64,000 nt of DNA from Flavobacterium branchiicola. GTDB taxonomy: Bacteria; Bacteroidota; Bacteroidia; Flavobacteriales; Flavobacteriaceae. The stretch spans positions 336,931-400,930 of the forward strand of contig NZ_JAGYWA010000003.1 in NCBI RefSeq assembly GCF_018383905.1, written 5' to 3'. Positions 1 to 10,300 of this stretch are shown here, in pieces; position 1 is the first letter of the stretch, and every line of letters begins with the position of its first letter. Below the pieces are notes generated by a model, which was not told the DNA's origin, made no database searches, and saw nothing but the letters and a program-made list of their open reading frames with translations. A program made the position numbers and the translations under genes.

Positions 1-594
1 AAACCTGATGGTGTAATCAACGATTTGGACAGAACTATTATCGGAAATGCAAACCCAAAATATACGGGTGGTCTTAATAATACTTTTAGCTACAAAGGAA
101 TTGATTTGAGTGTTTTCTTAGATTTTACTGTAGGCAACGATATTTACAATGCCAATGTATTAAACAATTCGAGATTAAACTTAGATAACTTAAACACTTT
201 TGCGATTTACGCAGACAGATGGACTACTATAAATGCGGCAGGACAACGTGTAACCGATCCTGATGAACTAGCGGCTCTAAATGTTGGTAAAAAGTATGCA
301 GCTTTTAATGGTAATACAACAGGACGTTTGTACAGCGATATTATAGAAGACGGTTCGTTTTTAAGAATCAACAACATAAGCCTTGGTTATACTTTACCAA
401 AAGAATGGTTGCAAAAATCTAAAATTTCAAACCTAAGAATTTATTTCACAGCTTATAATTTATATGTATTTACCAAATATTCAGGTTACGATCCAGAAGT
501 AAATGTGCTGAATAATGCGATTACAAGAGGAGTAGATTTTAGCGCTTATCCTAGAAGCAAATCTTTTGTTACAGGATTAAATATTTCATTATAA
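1..594 (+). CDS. SusC-like TonB-dependent outer membrane receptor, C-terminal part (5' end outside window)
   Basis: The open frame runs in from the left edge, so only about the last 197 residues are present. The text shows the features of a SusC barrel end: NPKYTGGLNNTFSYKGIDLS, an FLRINNISLGYTLP strand, a YNLYVFTKYSGYDPE segment and a final aromatic strand ending in ISL. SusC proteins are outer membrane channels that import glycan fragments with TonB energy, capped by the SusD lipoprotein. The SusD gene starts 17 bases downstream, which supports the call. The substrate cannot be read from this fragment. The sulfatase and lyase downstream suggest an acidic, sulfated glycan. Confidence 0.95.
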   Translation, partial: KPDGVINDLDRTIIGNANPKYTGGLNNTFSYKGIDLSVFLDFTVGNDIYNANVLNNSRLNLDNLNTFAIYADRWTTINAAGQRVTDPDELAALNVGKKYAAFNGNTTGRLYSDIIEDGSFLRINNISLGYTLPKEWLQKSKISNLRIYFTAYNLYVFTKYSGYDPEVNVLNNAITRGVDFSAYPRSKSFVTGLNISL

Positions 595-610
595 TTTAAA
601 GTTTAGAAAA

Positions 611-2497
611 ATGAAACACAATATATTTTCACGCAAAGCAATTGTTTTAGCAGGGATTACCTGTCTCCTATTGCCACTTAATTCTTGTGATAAAGATTTA
701 GAAGTTACACCCTATTCTTACTTTACAACAGCCAATTTTTTCTCTGATGTAAATGAAGCCAACATGGCAACATTGGGCGTTTACGAAGCCATGTCGTCTA
801 TGGACAGTTATGGCTGGAATATTTCTTTGATTTTTGATGCCGATACCGATATTGAACAAATGAGCGGAATTGGTGCCGATGATTGGCGTACTATTGCACA
901 TTATCAGGGAATTTCTCAAACCAATACTTTTTATGCGGCTTGGAGCAAACTGTATGAAGGAATTGACAGAGCCAATGTCGTGATAGAAAGAATTCCGCAA
1001 ATGGACTTGTTCACTAACGGAACCGAAACTCAAAAACAGCAATTAAACCGCTTTCTAGGAGAAGCCAAATTCCTTCGCGGATTTTACTATTCAGAACTGG
1101 TGCGTTTATGGGGAGATGTTCCGTTCAAAACAAAAAGTTCACAATCGGGAGACAAACTTAGCGGTGCTTTGGTAGATCGTCAGGAAATTTATACTCAGAT
1201 TATAAAAGACATGCAGGAAGCTGCTTTACTATTGCCAGAATCGCTTCCAACAGACGAGCGCATTAATAAGTGGGGCGCAAAATCGATGTTGGCAAGAGTT
1301 GCGCTATTTGCAGGAGGATTTTCATTAGGTGCAGACGGAGTTATAAAACGTCCTGCCAATTATAAAGACTATTATAAAATTGCACAAAAGGAAATCAACG
1401 ATGTTATGGCGCAAAATCCATACAAATTGAATCCTTCTTATTCTAAAGTGTTTAAAAACCAATGCCAGCATGTTTTAGAACCTACCGAAAATATATTTCA
1501 AGTAGCATTTTACAATCCAGCTGGAAATATTGGCAATGCCTCATGGATTGGTAATTTTAACGGGCCTACAACTGCAAATGGCGTTTACCCTTCAAACATT
1601 GCGAGATGTTTAGTTCCGAAACCATTTTATAGCAGTTTTAATGCCGCAGACCAAAGAAGAGATTTCTCGATTGCAACTTATCAGATCAATAATCTTGGGA
1701 ATAAAGTAGCGCTTCTAACAACCAATCAGGATGAAAGATGGACGGTTTCAAAATGGAGCAGAGAATTTATGACTAATGCAACAGCAGAAAGAGTTTATAC
1801 ACACGTAAATTGGGTCATTATGCGTTATTCGGACTTGCTTTTAATGCGTGCCGAAGTTGAAAACGAATTAAACGAAGGACCAAATGCATTGGCTTACGAA
1901 GCTGTAAACCAAGTTCGCAAAAGAGCTTTTGGAGGCGATATTCAAGGAAGCAGAATTGCCATCGATATAAAAACCAAAGGAACTGGATATACAAACGCTG
2001 CCAATGTACTTATTCAAATTACAGGCGGTGGCGGAACCGATGCGTCAGCGGCAGTAATTAATCTTGCCAGCGGAGGAGTGAATACTATCGGCATGCTTCG
2101 TTCTGGGGACGGCTATACTTCTGTTCCAACAGTAACGATTACAAGCACCGACGGAAAAGGTTCTGGAGCAACAGCAACAGCGAGATTATTGCCAAAACCA
2201 ACAGCAGCAGAAATGAATCTGCCAACGGGACTTGATAAAGTAGCATTCTTAAAAGCTTTACAGCAAGAAAGAGCTTGGGAACTTTCTTTTGAAGGAATGC
2301 GAAGAGCAGATTTAATAAGATGGGGAATTCTAGCTGATAAATTGGCAGAAACTAGTGCGGCCGTAAAACAAATACGTCCAACTTACTTTTATCCTTCAAT
2401 CACCAATTTTGTAACAGGAAAACATGAGTTATATCCATTCCCGCAAAATGAAACTGACGTAAATAAAAGTATCACACGCCAAAATCCGAAGTACTAA
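611..2497 (+). CDS. SusD/RagB-like glycan-binding lipoprotein with an inserted glycine-rich repeat
   Basis: This is a surface glycan-binding lipoprotein, 628 residues, directly after SusC. A lipoprotein signal peptide ends at LNSCDK, with the lipidated Cys near residue 26. The N-terminal helical SusD part (FLGEAKFLRGFYYSELVRLW) and the C-terminal RagB/SusD part (ALQQERAWELSFEGMRRADL) are both present. SusD proteins are usually about 500-600 residues. The extra length lies at about residues 450-530, where two units of a GxGYT..PTVTI type repeat are inserted between NQVRKRAFGG and the QQERAWELSFEG helix. This is unlike the second SusD in the window, which has the ordinary short loop there. Function as the SusC partner is secure; the role of the insertion is unknown. 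Confidence 0.95.
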   Translation: MKHNIFSRKAIVLAGITCLLLPLNSCDKDLEVTPYSYFTTANFFSDVNEANMATLGVYEAMSSMDSYGWNISLIFDADTDIEQMSGIGADDWRTIAHYQGISQTNTFYAAWSKLYEGIDRANVVIERIPQMDLFTNGTETQKQQLNRFLGEAKFLRGFYYSELVRLWGDVPFKTKSSQSGDKLSGALVDRQEIYTQIIKDMQEAALLLPESLPTDERINKWGAKSMLARVALFAGGFSLGADGVIKRPANYKDYYKIAQKEINDVMAQNPYKLNPSYSKVFKNQCQHVLEPTENIFQVAFYNPAGNIGNASWIGNFNGPTTANGVYPSNIARCLVPKPFYSSFNAADQRRDFSIATYQINNLGNKVALLTTNQDERWTVSKWSREFMTNATAERVYTHVNWVIMRYSDLLLMRAEVENELNEGPNALAYEAVNQVRKRAFGGDIQGSRIAIDIKTKGTGYTNAANVLIQITGGGGTDASAAVINLASGGVNTIGMLRSGDGYTSVPTVTITSTDGKGSGATATARLLPKPTAAEMNLPTGLDKVAFLKALQQERAWELSFEGMRRADLIRWGILADKLAETSAAVKQIRPTYFYPSITNFVTGKHELYPFPQNETDVNKSITRQNPKY

Positions 2498-2509
2498 ATA
2501 TCTATAAAA

Positions 2510-2935
2510 GACCTGTTGGGTGAAATGTAACCAGATTTAATTTTAACACATAGAAACAATAGCTTTTCTTGTCCATAAAAAAGTCGTTTCACTTTTTTAA
2601 ATAAACATAACCCATTGGATGCAATTAAAATAGTATAAATTTTGACGCGGATTAGACAGATTCGTTATCACGAAAACGCGGATAAAAACGGATTTGTATA
2701 AAGAGTTTTTTTTTTAAAAATCCGATTTTGTCCGCGTTTTTACGAAGTAAATCCGTTTTATCCGCGTGCTATTTTATTCAAGGGAGCATTTTTAAATGTA
2801 ATTTCACCCAACGGGTTAAACATAGCTTAGCTATGTGTGAAAACTAGTTTTTTCTTTAACCTTTTTATTTAAAACTAAAATCTATTATTTCTATGTGTTA
2901 AAATTAAATCTGGTTACATTTCACACAACGAGGTT
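2510..2935. mobile_element. MITE-like palindromic element (outer copy) with ATAAAA target duplication
   Basis: The left end GACCTGTTGGGTGAAATGTA pairs with the right end TACATTTCACACAACGAGGTT. Just inside lies a second inverted pair, TTTTAACACATAGAAACA at 2541 and TTCTATGTGTTAAAATT near 2889-2905. The hexamer ATAAAA occurs at 2504-2509 and again at 2936-2941, as expected of a target duplication. It codes for nothing. A shorter element of the same family sits inside it (2609-2817). Other copies are at 31738-32053 and 47001-47195; a core-only copy is at 55073-55220. Confidence 0.75.
2609..2817. mobile_element. Nested MITE-like element inside the 2510-2935 copy
   Basis: The ends AACCCATTGGATGCAATTA and TAATTTCACCCAACGGGTT are near-perfect inverted repeats of the same type as the outer element. 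AAACAT flanks both sides (2603-2608 and 2818-2823). Comparison with the uninterrupted copy near 47095 (AACAAACATAGCTATGTG) shows where the host copy was split. The interior is a different palindrome, built from GCGGATTAGACAGATTCG and its rough complement ending in TTTATCCGCG (about 2645-2766). Confidence 0.75.
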
Positions 2936-2990
2936 ATAAAATCTAATTGCTAAGTGCTTACTAACTATTTAGAAACCGTTCTTTTTTGGA

Positions 2991-3022
2991 AGTTAATGCA
3001 GGACTTAGGTTCTGCATTAACT
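2991..3022 (+). terminator. Hairpin downstream of the SusC/SusD genes
   Basis: A perfect 11-base stem, AGTTAATGCAG with CTGCATTAACT, and a 10-base loop, followed by ATTTTAAG. It lies between SusD and the sulfatase. The trailing T tract is short, so it could also be an RNA-stabilising or processing stem. Confidence 0.5.
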
Positions 3023-3151
3023 ATTTTAAGAATGAAAAAATATTATTTTAGATAAAACCAATAGTCTTTTAAACAAATTCAAAAGTCAAAAAGAATAAGG
3101 ATAAGTACTTTCGTTTTAATAAAATCAAGAATACGCTATTTAAAAATAGAT

Positions 3152-4531
3152 ATGATATTTAAAAAAAACATATTCGTTTGGTGCCTTTTCGGAATTCTAC
3201 ATATTCCGTTATCAAATCATGCCCAAAATACTGATCGCCCGAATATTCTAATTATTATGACCGATCAGCAGACCGCTGATGCCATGAGCAATGCCGGAAA
3301 CACAAATCTGCATACGCCGGCAATGGACAAACTGGCTCAAAACGGCGTTCGATTTACTAAGGCTTATTGCGCACAACCTTTGTGCTCACCCTCACGTTCG
3401 GCAATAATGAGCGGAAAAATGCCCTATGAAACTGGTTTTATCGGAAATGCTCCAGAAAAAGACGGACAATGGCCTGATGATTTACTCATGATGGGAAAAA
3501 TTTTCCAAAACGGAGGATACAAAACAGGTTACGTTGGAAAATGGCATTTACCCGTTCCAACTTCCAAAAAAAGTCAGCACGGTTTTGAATATATCGAAAA
3601 TACTAATTTTCAGGATTACAACGATGCTGCAACACCTTCCTTTTGTGCTAGATTTATAAAAGAAAATAAAAATACGCCATTTCTATTAGTCGCTTCATTC
3701 TTAAATCCGCATGACATTTGCGAATGGGCGCGCGGAGAAGATTTAAAGATGGATGTTTTAGAAAGCGCTCCGCCTGCAGATCAATGTCCACCTTTGCCTG
3801 CCAATTGGAAAATTCCAGAGCACGAACCCAAGATTGTTCGCGATCAGCAAAAAGTAAGCTTTAGAACGTATCCAACCGTAAACTGGACACCCGATCAATG
3901 GCGTCAATACCGTTGGGCTTATAATCGTTTAATTGAAAAAGTAGATGGTTATATCGAAATGGTTTTGGCTTCGCTAAAAAAATACGGCATCGAAAAAAAT
4001 ACCATTATCGTTTTTACTGCCGATCATGGCGACGGTTATGCCGGACACAGCTGGAACCAGAAGCAGATTTTATATGAAGAATCGGCAAAAATTCCGTTTA
4101 TTATTTCAAAAATTGGACAATGGAAACCTACTACAGATGAAATGCTGGTTTGCAACGGAACAGATCTAATTCCGACAATCTGCGGTTTTACAGGAGTTTC
4201 AAAACCACCTTATTTAAAAGGCATTGATTTGAGCAAAAAAATAGAGAATCCCGCGCTAAAACTTCGCGACACTTTGGTTATCGAAACCGATTTTGCCGAC
4301 AATGAAGAACTCTTAAACATAAGCGGACGTGCTGTTATTACTCAAAACTTAAAATATATTGTTTACAACAAAGGCGATTTAAAAGAACAGCTTTTCAATC
4401 TATCAACCGACCCAAGTGAAATTACCAATCTAGCCGTAAATAAAACGTATAAAAAAGAACTTCTCGCCATGCGCCGTTATTTAAAACAATGGTGCAAAAA
4501 GAACGGCGATTCTTTTCAATCTGGATTATAA
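3152..4531 (+). CDS. Type I sulfatase (formylglycine-dependent), secreted
   Basis: It removes sulfate esters from glycan fragments, probably in the periplasm. A signal peptide covers about residues 1-24 (ending NHAQ). The sulfatase fold follows: RPNILIIMTDQQTADAM, with metal-binding Asp, then the maturation motif LCSPSR with the key Cys at residue 78, which anaerobic or aerobic maturases convert to formylglycine. A second metal site is visible in FTADHGD. At 459 residues the length is normal for the family. It is followed after 18 bases by the lyase gene. The CxPSR motif supports a true sulfatase rather than a phosphodiesterase of the same fold. The sulfated sugar cannot be deduced. Confidence 0.93.
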   Translation: MIFKKNIFVWCLFGILHIPLSNHAQNTDRPNILIIMTDQQTADAMSNAGNTNLHTPAMDKLAQNGVRFTKAYCAQPLCSPSRSAIMSGKMPYETGFIGNAPEKDGQWPDDLLMMGKIFQNGGYKTGYVGKWHLPVPTSKKSQHGFEYIENTNFQDYNDAATPSFCARFIKENKNTPFLLVASFLNPHDICEWARGEDLKMDVLESAPPADQCPPLPANWKIPEHEPKIVRDQQKVSFRTYPTVNWTPDQWRQYRWAYNRLIEKVDGYIEMVLASLKKYGIEKNTIIVFTADHGDGYAGHSWNQKQILYEESAKIPFIISKIGQWKPTTDEMLVCNGTDLIPTICGFTGVSKPPYLKGIDLSKKIENPALKLRDTLVIETDFADNEELLNISGRAVITQNLKYIVYNKGDLKEQLFNLSTDPSEITNLAVNKTYKKELLAMRRYLKQWCKKNGDSFQSGL

Positions 4532-4549
4532 AATCATTCAACACAAAAA

Positions 4550-7234
4550 ATGATGATGAAAAAAATATATACAGTATCGTTAATTTTAACTGTCTTTTCT
4601 GTTTTCAGTCAGAAACAAGAGGCTGTTATCAAATTAACCGCTGAAAAATTACATTCAAGAGTGCGCGAATGGCCTTATCCCGTCAACGGAATAACGGTTC
4701 CTACCAACGCTCCTGCCCTTCTTTGGCCTGGAACAAATGGCAAAGAAATGGTTAAACCAATGGAAAGCGGCAGTGAAATTGCCGAAGATCCAAATATTGG
4801 AAACGTGCGTTACAAAGTGATGTTGGCCAGCGATAAAAACTTTACTAAAGATCTAATTGCCAGCAACGAACAACGTTGGGCGGTTTATCCTCTACATCAG
4901 GCTTTAAAATCTGGAAAATGGTATTGGAAATATGCTTATGCCTTAAAAAACAGCAATCAATGGACTTGGTCGCCAACTTACGATTTTGTTATTGATTCGA
5001 AATATAAAAACCAAAAAGTTTCTCCGCCTGTGAGCGAAGTTTTAAAACGAAATGAAGGCGCACACCCTATTTTATGGGATATGCGAACTATTGGCGAAGA
5101 TTTTTATAAAAATAATCTAGATAATCCAGAGGCCAAAAAGTTTATCGCTTTCGCGGAAAAATTAATGCTGGCTCCTCTTCCAACCGAGAAACCGCAACGC
5201 GTTATTGATACGACAGGAAAAAATTCTTTAGAAAAAAAGATTATTGTTGAAAGAATGTATCATGGTTTTGGTGATGCCGTTGGCAATCCTGTTCGTAATT
5301 TATGCATTGCCTATCAATTGACTAAAGACAAGCGTTTTATTTTAGACGCTAAACGAAGAGCTTTAAACATTGCCAACATGAACCCAAACGGATTGGCAAC
5401 GGGTGATGATTTTACAAGCGGTGCTGTTCTCGAAGCTTTAGGCTGGTTTTACGATGCGGGATATGATTTTTTATCTCCTGAGGAAAAAGAACTTTTTAAA
5501 AACATAATAAAACTTAGAGCCAAAAGAGTTTACGATCATTTGCCAAACCGTTTCGAATTGCATGTAAGCGATAATCACGTTTGGCAAATTACAATGCGAA
5601 ACCTTGCTATTGCAACCGTTGCCGTTATTAACGATGTTCCCGAAGCAAAAGAATGGCTTACGTATATGTATGAAGTCTGGTCGGCACGTTTTCCGGTTTT
5701 AGGCACAACAGACGGCGGATGGCATGAAGGAAACGGCTATTTCAGAGTTAATTTTAAATCGATTATTTATCTGTCTCAGATGTTTGGCGATTTTAGCGGT
5801 GTCGATTATTTCAAATTGCCATGGATGCAAAATCTGCCGTATTATATGTTGTACACACATCCGAACAAATCGGCTAGCACTGCCATTGGCGACATGTGGG
5901 AAAATATTCCATACATCGTAAAAGGCGAAGCTTGGTTTGCAGATGCACTAACTTATAAAATAGACAATCCGTACTTAAATTGGTACGTTGACGGAATCAA
6001 AAGAGATTATCCTAACTATTATCACGGCACAGATGATTTTCTTCTTTTCAGGCTTTTAAATTTCAAACCAAACCGAAATTTACCTGTTTCGTCTCCAACA
6101 GATTTACCCAAAACACGCAAATTTGCAGATGTTGGTGTAGTTGCCATGCACGAAGATTTGGCAAATGCCGACAAAACGTTAAGCAGTTATTTGTTCAGCA
6201 GTCCGTTTGGTTCTTCTGGGCATGGTCACGCTTCACAAAATGCGTTCACTATCAATTACAAAGGAAAAGTGATTTTTGGCGGAACGGGTTATTACAGCAA
6301 CTTTAGCGACAAGCATAATCTCTTATATTACCGATCTTCAAAAGCCTATAATACTATTCTAGCCGACAGTTTAAACCAAAAAATTGGTGAAGAAGGTTAC
6401 GGCTGGATTCCGAGAGCAATTTCAGGAAAACATATTCAATATGCTTTGGGTGATGCCAGCAATGCATATGGCGAAATAAAAAGTGAATTTTGGCTCAATA
6501 GATTTGAACAAATTAAAGTAGTTCCAAGCAAAGAAAATGGCTACGGCGAATCTGGAGTCACTTTATACAGAAGACATATGCTGCAATTGGAAGGCGGATA
6601 CATTGTTTTGTATGATGAACTGGAAGCCAAAACTCCTGTAAAATGGACAACCCAATTTCATTGCCCTTATTATACCATTGAAGGTCAAAACGCAGCAAAT
6701 TCTAACCAACAGCAATTTATGGTAAAAACCGATTTAGGAAATGTTAGCACAAATGTTTATGCTGAAAGTCCGTTGAAAATGGCTGTTCATGATACATTCT
6801 TTGAAGCTGCTGTCAATTGGAATAAAGTCACAAACGACGAAGGCCAAATTAAAGATTTTAAAAATCAATGGCATGCCGGAATCACATCAGAACCAAAACA
6901 AAAATTTCGCTTTCTGACCATTATTCAAATCAAAGATGGCAAAACAGAAGTCATTAAAACTGTTTCAAATAAAGATGGTTTAACCAATTTACAAGTCGGA
7001 AACTGGACTATTAAAGTACAATTAAACAGCGAAAAAACAGCTGCGCTTCAAATTACGGGAAATAGCGTAAAATCAATGTTTAGTTATGGAAATCTTCCTA
7101 TTCAATTTGAAGGAAAAAAATATACTCCAAAAATTGCAGGAAGTTCGATACTCTTAGAAACGTACAACTCTAAAGTAAACCAACAAGAAGTTGTAGACGA
7201 GTTGCCGGATGTAGCCAAATACGATAAAAATTAA
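4550..7234 (+). CDS. Heparinase II/III-family polysaccharide lyase (N-terminal DUF4962-like region)
   Basis: An 894-residue secreted enzyme with a signal peptide ending at VFSQ. The N-terminal third looks like the DUF4962 (Ig-like plus start of an alpha/alpha toroid) region seen before heparinase II/III domains, with WPYPVNGITVPTNAPALLWP and a VRYKVMLASDKNF strand. The toroid contains NHVWQITMRNLAIA and GGWHEGNGYF. The beta-sandwich half starts near residue 540 and holds SSPFGSSGHGHASQNAF, a His-rich motif typical of the family. Such lyases cut uronic-acid polysaccharides by beta-elimination (heparin, chondroitin, ulvan, alginate and others). I cannot assign the PL family number or substrate. 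The first three codons are ATGATGATG; any may be the start. The sulfatase upstream suggests a sulfated substrate. Confidence 0.85.
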   Translation: MMMKKIYTVSLILTVFSVFSQKQEAVIKLTAEKLHSRVREWPYPVNGITVPTNAPALLWPGTNGKEMVKPMESGSEIAEDPNIGNVRYKVMLASDKNFTKDLIASNEQRWAVYPLHQALKSGKWYWKYAYALKNSNQWTWSPTYDFVIDSKYKNQKVSPPVSEVLKRNEGAHPILWDMRTIGEDFYKNNLDNPEAKKFIAFAEKLMLAPLPTEKPQRVIDTTGKNSLEKKIIVERMYHGFGDAVGNPVRNLCIAYQLTKDKRFILDAKRRALNIANMNPNGLATGDDFTSGAVLEALGWFYDAGYDFLSPEEKELFKNIIKLRAKRVYDHLPNRFELHVSDNHVWQITMRNLAIATVAVINDVPEAKEWLTYMYEVWSARFPVLGTTDGGWHEGNGYFRVNFKSIIYLSQMFGDFSGVDYFKLPWMQNLPYYMLYTHPNKSASTAIGDMWENIPYIVKGEAWFADALTYKIDNPYLNWYVDGIKRDYPNYYHGTDDFLLFRLLNFKPNRNLPVSSPTDLPKTRKFADVGVVAMHEDLANADKTLSSYLFSSPFGSSGHGHASQNAFTINYKGKVIFGGTGYYSNFSDKHNLLYYRSSKAYNTILADSLNQKIGEEGYGWIPRAISGKHIQYALGDASNAYGEIKSEFWLNRFEQIKVVPSKENGYGESGVTLYRRHMLQLEGGYIVLYDELEAKTPVKWTTQFHCPYYTIEGQNAANSNQQQFMVKTDLGNVSTNVYAESPLKMAVHDTFFEAAVNWNKVTNDEGQIKDFKNQWHAGITSEPKQKFRFLTIIQIKDGKTEVIKTVSNKDGLTNLQVGNWTIKVQLNSEKTAALQITGNSVKSMFSYGNLPIQFEGKKYTPKIAGSSILLETYNSKVNQQEVVDELPDVAKYDKN

Positions 7235-7244
7235 AAAATAAAGT

Positions 7245-7298
7245 GTTTTCTTTTTGTTTAAATTAGAGCTTTAAGTTCGCTTAAAACAAAAAGAAAAC
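7245..7298 (+). terminator. Long-stem inverted repeat between lyase and regulator genes
   Basis: GTTTTCTTTTTGTTTAA (7245-7261) pairs with TTAAAACAAAAAGAAAAC (7281-7298). It sits 11 bases after the lyase stop and 29 bases before the regulator start. It is a likely terminator of the catabolic genes, separating them from the regulator. Confidence 0.5.
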
Positions 7299-7326
7299 CA
7301 AACAACAAATTATAATTCAAACCTTT

Positions 7327-10300
7327 ATGAAGAAAACGATTGTCCTTTTTACGTTTTTCTACATCACTCTTTTTGCAACAAAAAGTTATGCGCAGGTGCA
7401 AGATCGCTATTTCCGAACGATTTCGGTAGATAAAGGCTTGTCACAAAGTTCTGTTTTTGCCATTAAACAAGATACTTTGGGTTTTATCTGGATTGGAACG
7501 CAAGACGGATTAAATCGGTATGACAGTAAAGGTTTTAAAGTCTACAGACCCATTAAAGACGCTAAAAACAGTCTGCAATCGTATTACATTCGAAGTCTTT
7601 TTACCGACCATAAAGGACAATTATGGGTTGGCGGAAATCAAGGCATTAGCGTTTACAATTACAATACAGACAGTTTTACCAATTATCCGCTTCCGCGAAA
7701 TATTGGCGAATGGTATATTTCTTCTATTACAGAAGATTCTCAACATCGCGTTTGGGCTTCTTCGATTGCTGGCGATGTTTTTGTGCTTTCTCCAAATGAG
7801 AAAAATTTTATCCAAATAAAGTTTAATGCTTCTTCGCATGAAATCAAAAAAATCGCTTATATCGGCGTTTGGCAGCAACAGATTTTATTGGGGACAGATG
7901 TTGGACTTTTCAAATTAAATTCAAAATCGCATCAGCTTTCCAAAATTAATCTGAATTCAAAAAAACCATATATCAATGATGTTTTTATTGAAGGTAAAAA
8001 ATTATGGATTGCTACAGAAGGTGAAGGCGTAATACAATATGATGCCCAAAACGGACAACTTACTTCTCTCCTACACAATTCTGGCAACAACAGCATAGCC
8101 GATAATAATATTCGATGCATCAATAAAGATACCGAAGGAAACTTGTGGTTTGGCACTTTTAAAGGGCTGAGCATCTTTAATCCCAAAAACAATTCGTTCA
8201 GCAATTATTCACATCAAATAGCGCAGCCGTATACCATCAGTCAGAATTCGGTGCGTTGTATTTTTAGAGACAAACAAAACGGAATCTGGTTAGGAACCTA
8301 TTACGGCGGTCTGAACTATTATCATAAAAACGATATTAAGTTTAATCTTTTAAGCCAGAACTCAGGCAAACCATCTTTAAATGACGAAGTAATTGGCGTT
8401 ATCAAACAAGATCCAAAAGGTAATTTCTGGATTGGCAGCAACGATAAAGGACTCAATTATTGGAATAAAAATGCCAACACGATCAGTTATTTTTCTAATA
8501 ATGAAAACAATCCGAATAGTTTAAGTTCGAATAACATTAAAGCCATTGAATTTGACGGAAACGGAAATGTTTTAGTCGGCACACACAACGGCGGATTGAA
8601 TGTTTTAAATCCGAATACGGGTTCGGCACAGCGCTTTCGCCACGACGAAAACAATCCGAATAGTATTGCGGGCAATTTGGTATATAGTATTTTAAAAGAT
8701 TCTAAAGGCCGAATCTGGGTCGGAACCAGATCTGGACTGGATCAATTTCATCCTGAAACCAAAACCTTTACTCATATTCATTTGGATAAAGCGGGAAAAA
8801 GGCCAACATCAGATGATATTACATTTTTATTCGAAGACAGCAAAAAACGAATCTGGATTGGAACTACAAACGGCGTAACGCTTTTTTATCCTGAAACACA
8901 ATTGTTTGGCAACATCGGTCACGGAAAATTAAGCGATGATATTGTAAACTGCATTACCGAAGATCAAAAACACCGCATTTGGATTGGCACGCGTGAAGGT
9001 TTACGATTGTATGATGAAGCACAGGAGTCTTTTATCAGTTTTAAAGCCAGAAAAGATTTCTTTAAAGAAACCATTTACGGAATTATTCCCGACGAGGACA
9101 ACTTGTGGATTTCTACCAACACAGGATTAATCAAATTTAATCCAGACAAAGGTTCTGTTCAGACTTTTGATGAAAGCGACGGTTTACAAAATAAACAGTT
9201 TAATGATTATTCTTTTTGCAAAGCCAAAGACGGAATGCTGCTTTTTGGTGGCATAAAAGGTGTTTCTTATTTCTACCCGTCAATGATTAAACAGAGTCCG
9301 CTTCCTTTAAAATTAAGTTTTACAGCTTTGGAAGTTTTAAATAAAACCGTTGCCGTAGACGATGAAACCGATATTTTAGAACAACATATTGATCAGGTTA
9401 AGGAACTGGAAATTGGTCCGGAATACAAACAGTTCAGTATCTTTTTTAATACGTTTAATTATATTTCTTCGAACAGAACTTACTATTTCTATAAATTGGA
9501 AGGTATTGACAAAGAATGGCAAAGAACCGATGACTTAAAGGTAAGCTATAGCAATTTATCTGCAGGAAAATACAATTTTCAAATTAAAGCTGTTGGGCCA
9601 AATGGCGAGATGAGCGCAGTACGAAGTTTAGCTATTATAATTCTTCCGCCTTGGTATAAAACGATCTGGTTTTCACTGTTATTGCTAGCTATTATTGGTA
9701 CAGCAGCTTATATCGGTTTTAAAATTATTAAAGAAAGAATACAAGCCGTTCAGCAGTTAAAATTGGAGCGAATTGAGAAAGAAAGAGTAAGCTACATTAA
9801 CCAGATAAAAATGGATTTCTTTACTAATGTATCACATGAATTGAGAACGCCTTTAACTTTGATATTAGCGCCCTTAGAAGAATTAATAAAAATGCCTTTT
9901 GCTGATAAAATCACTAAAAAGAAACACGAATTAATGTTTATTAATGCCAAACGACTTTACAATCTGGTGGATCAGTTATTTGAGTTTCGAAAAACCGAAA
10001 TGGGAACACGCCCATTAAAAGTTGGCAAAAGTGATATTGTCCGTTTTACGCAGGAAATTTTCGAATCGTTTAAACCGCTTTCAGAAAAAAACAACATTCA
10101 TTATACATTTCATTCAGCAGAACCTCAGCTTGTATTTTATTTTGATAAAGATGCGATGGAAAAAATCTTGTTTAACTTGCTTTCAAATGCCTTTAAATAT
10201 ACCAAAGAAGGACAAAGCATTCACGTTGAATTATTGAAGAAAAATGACACGGTACAAATAAAAGTCGCTGACACGGGGGTTGGAATCAGTAATGAAAATT

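Noticed and set aside
4550..7234. Naming the lyase as heparinase, chondroitin or ulvan lyase
   Set aside because: The fold family is clear but specificity cannot be derived from the motifs I can see.
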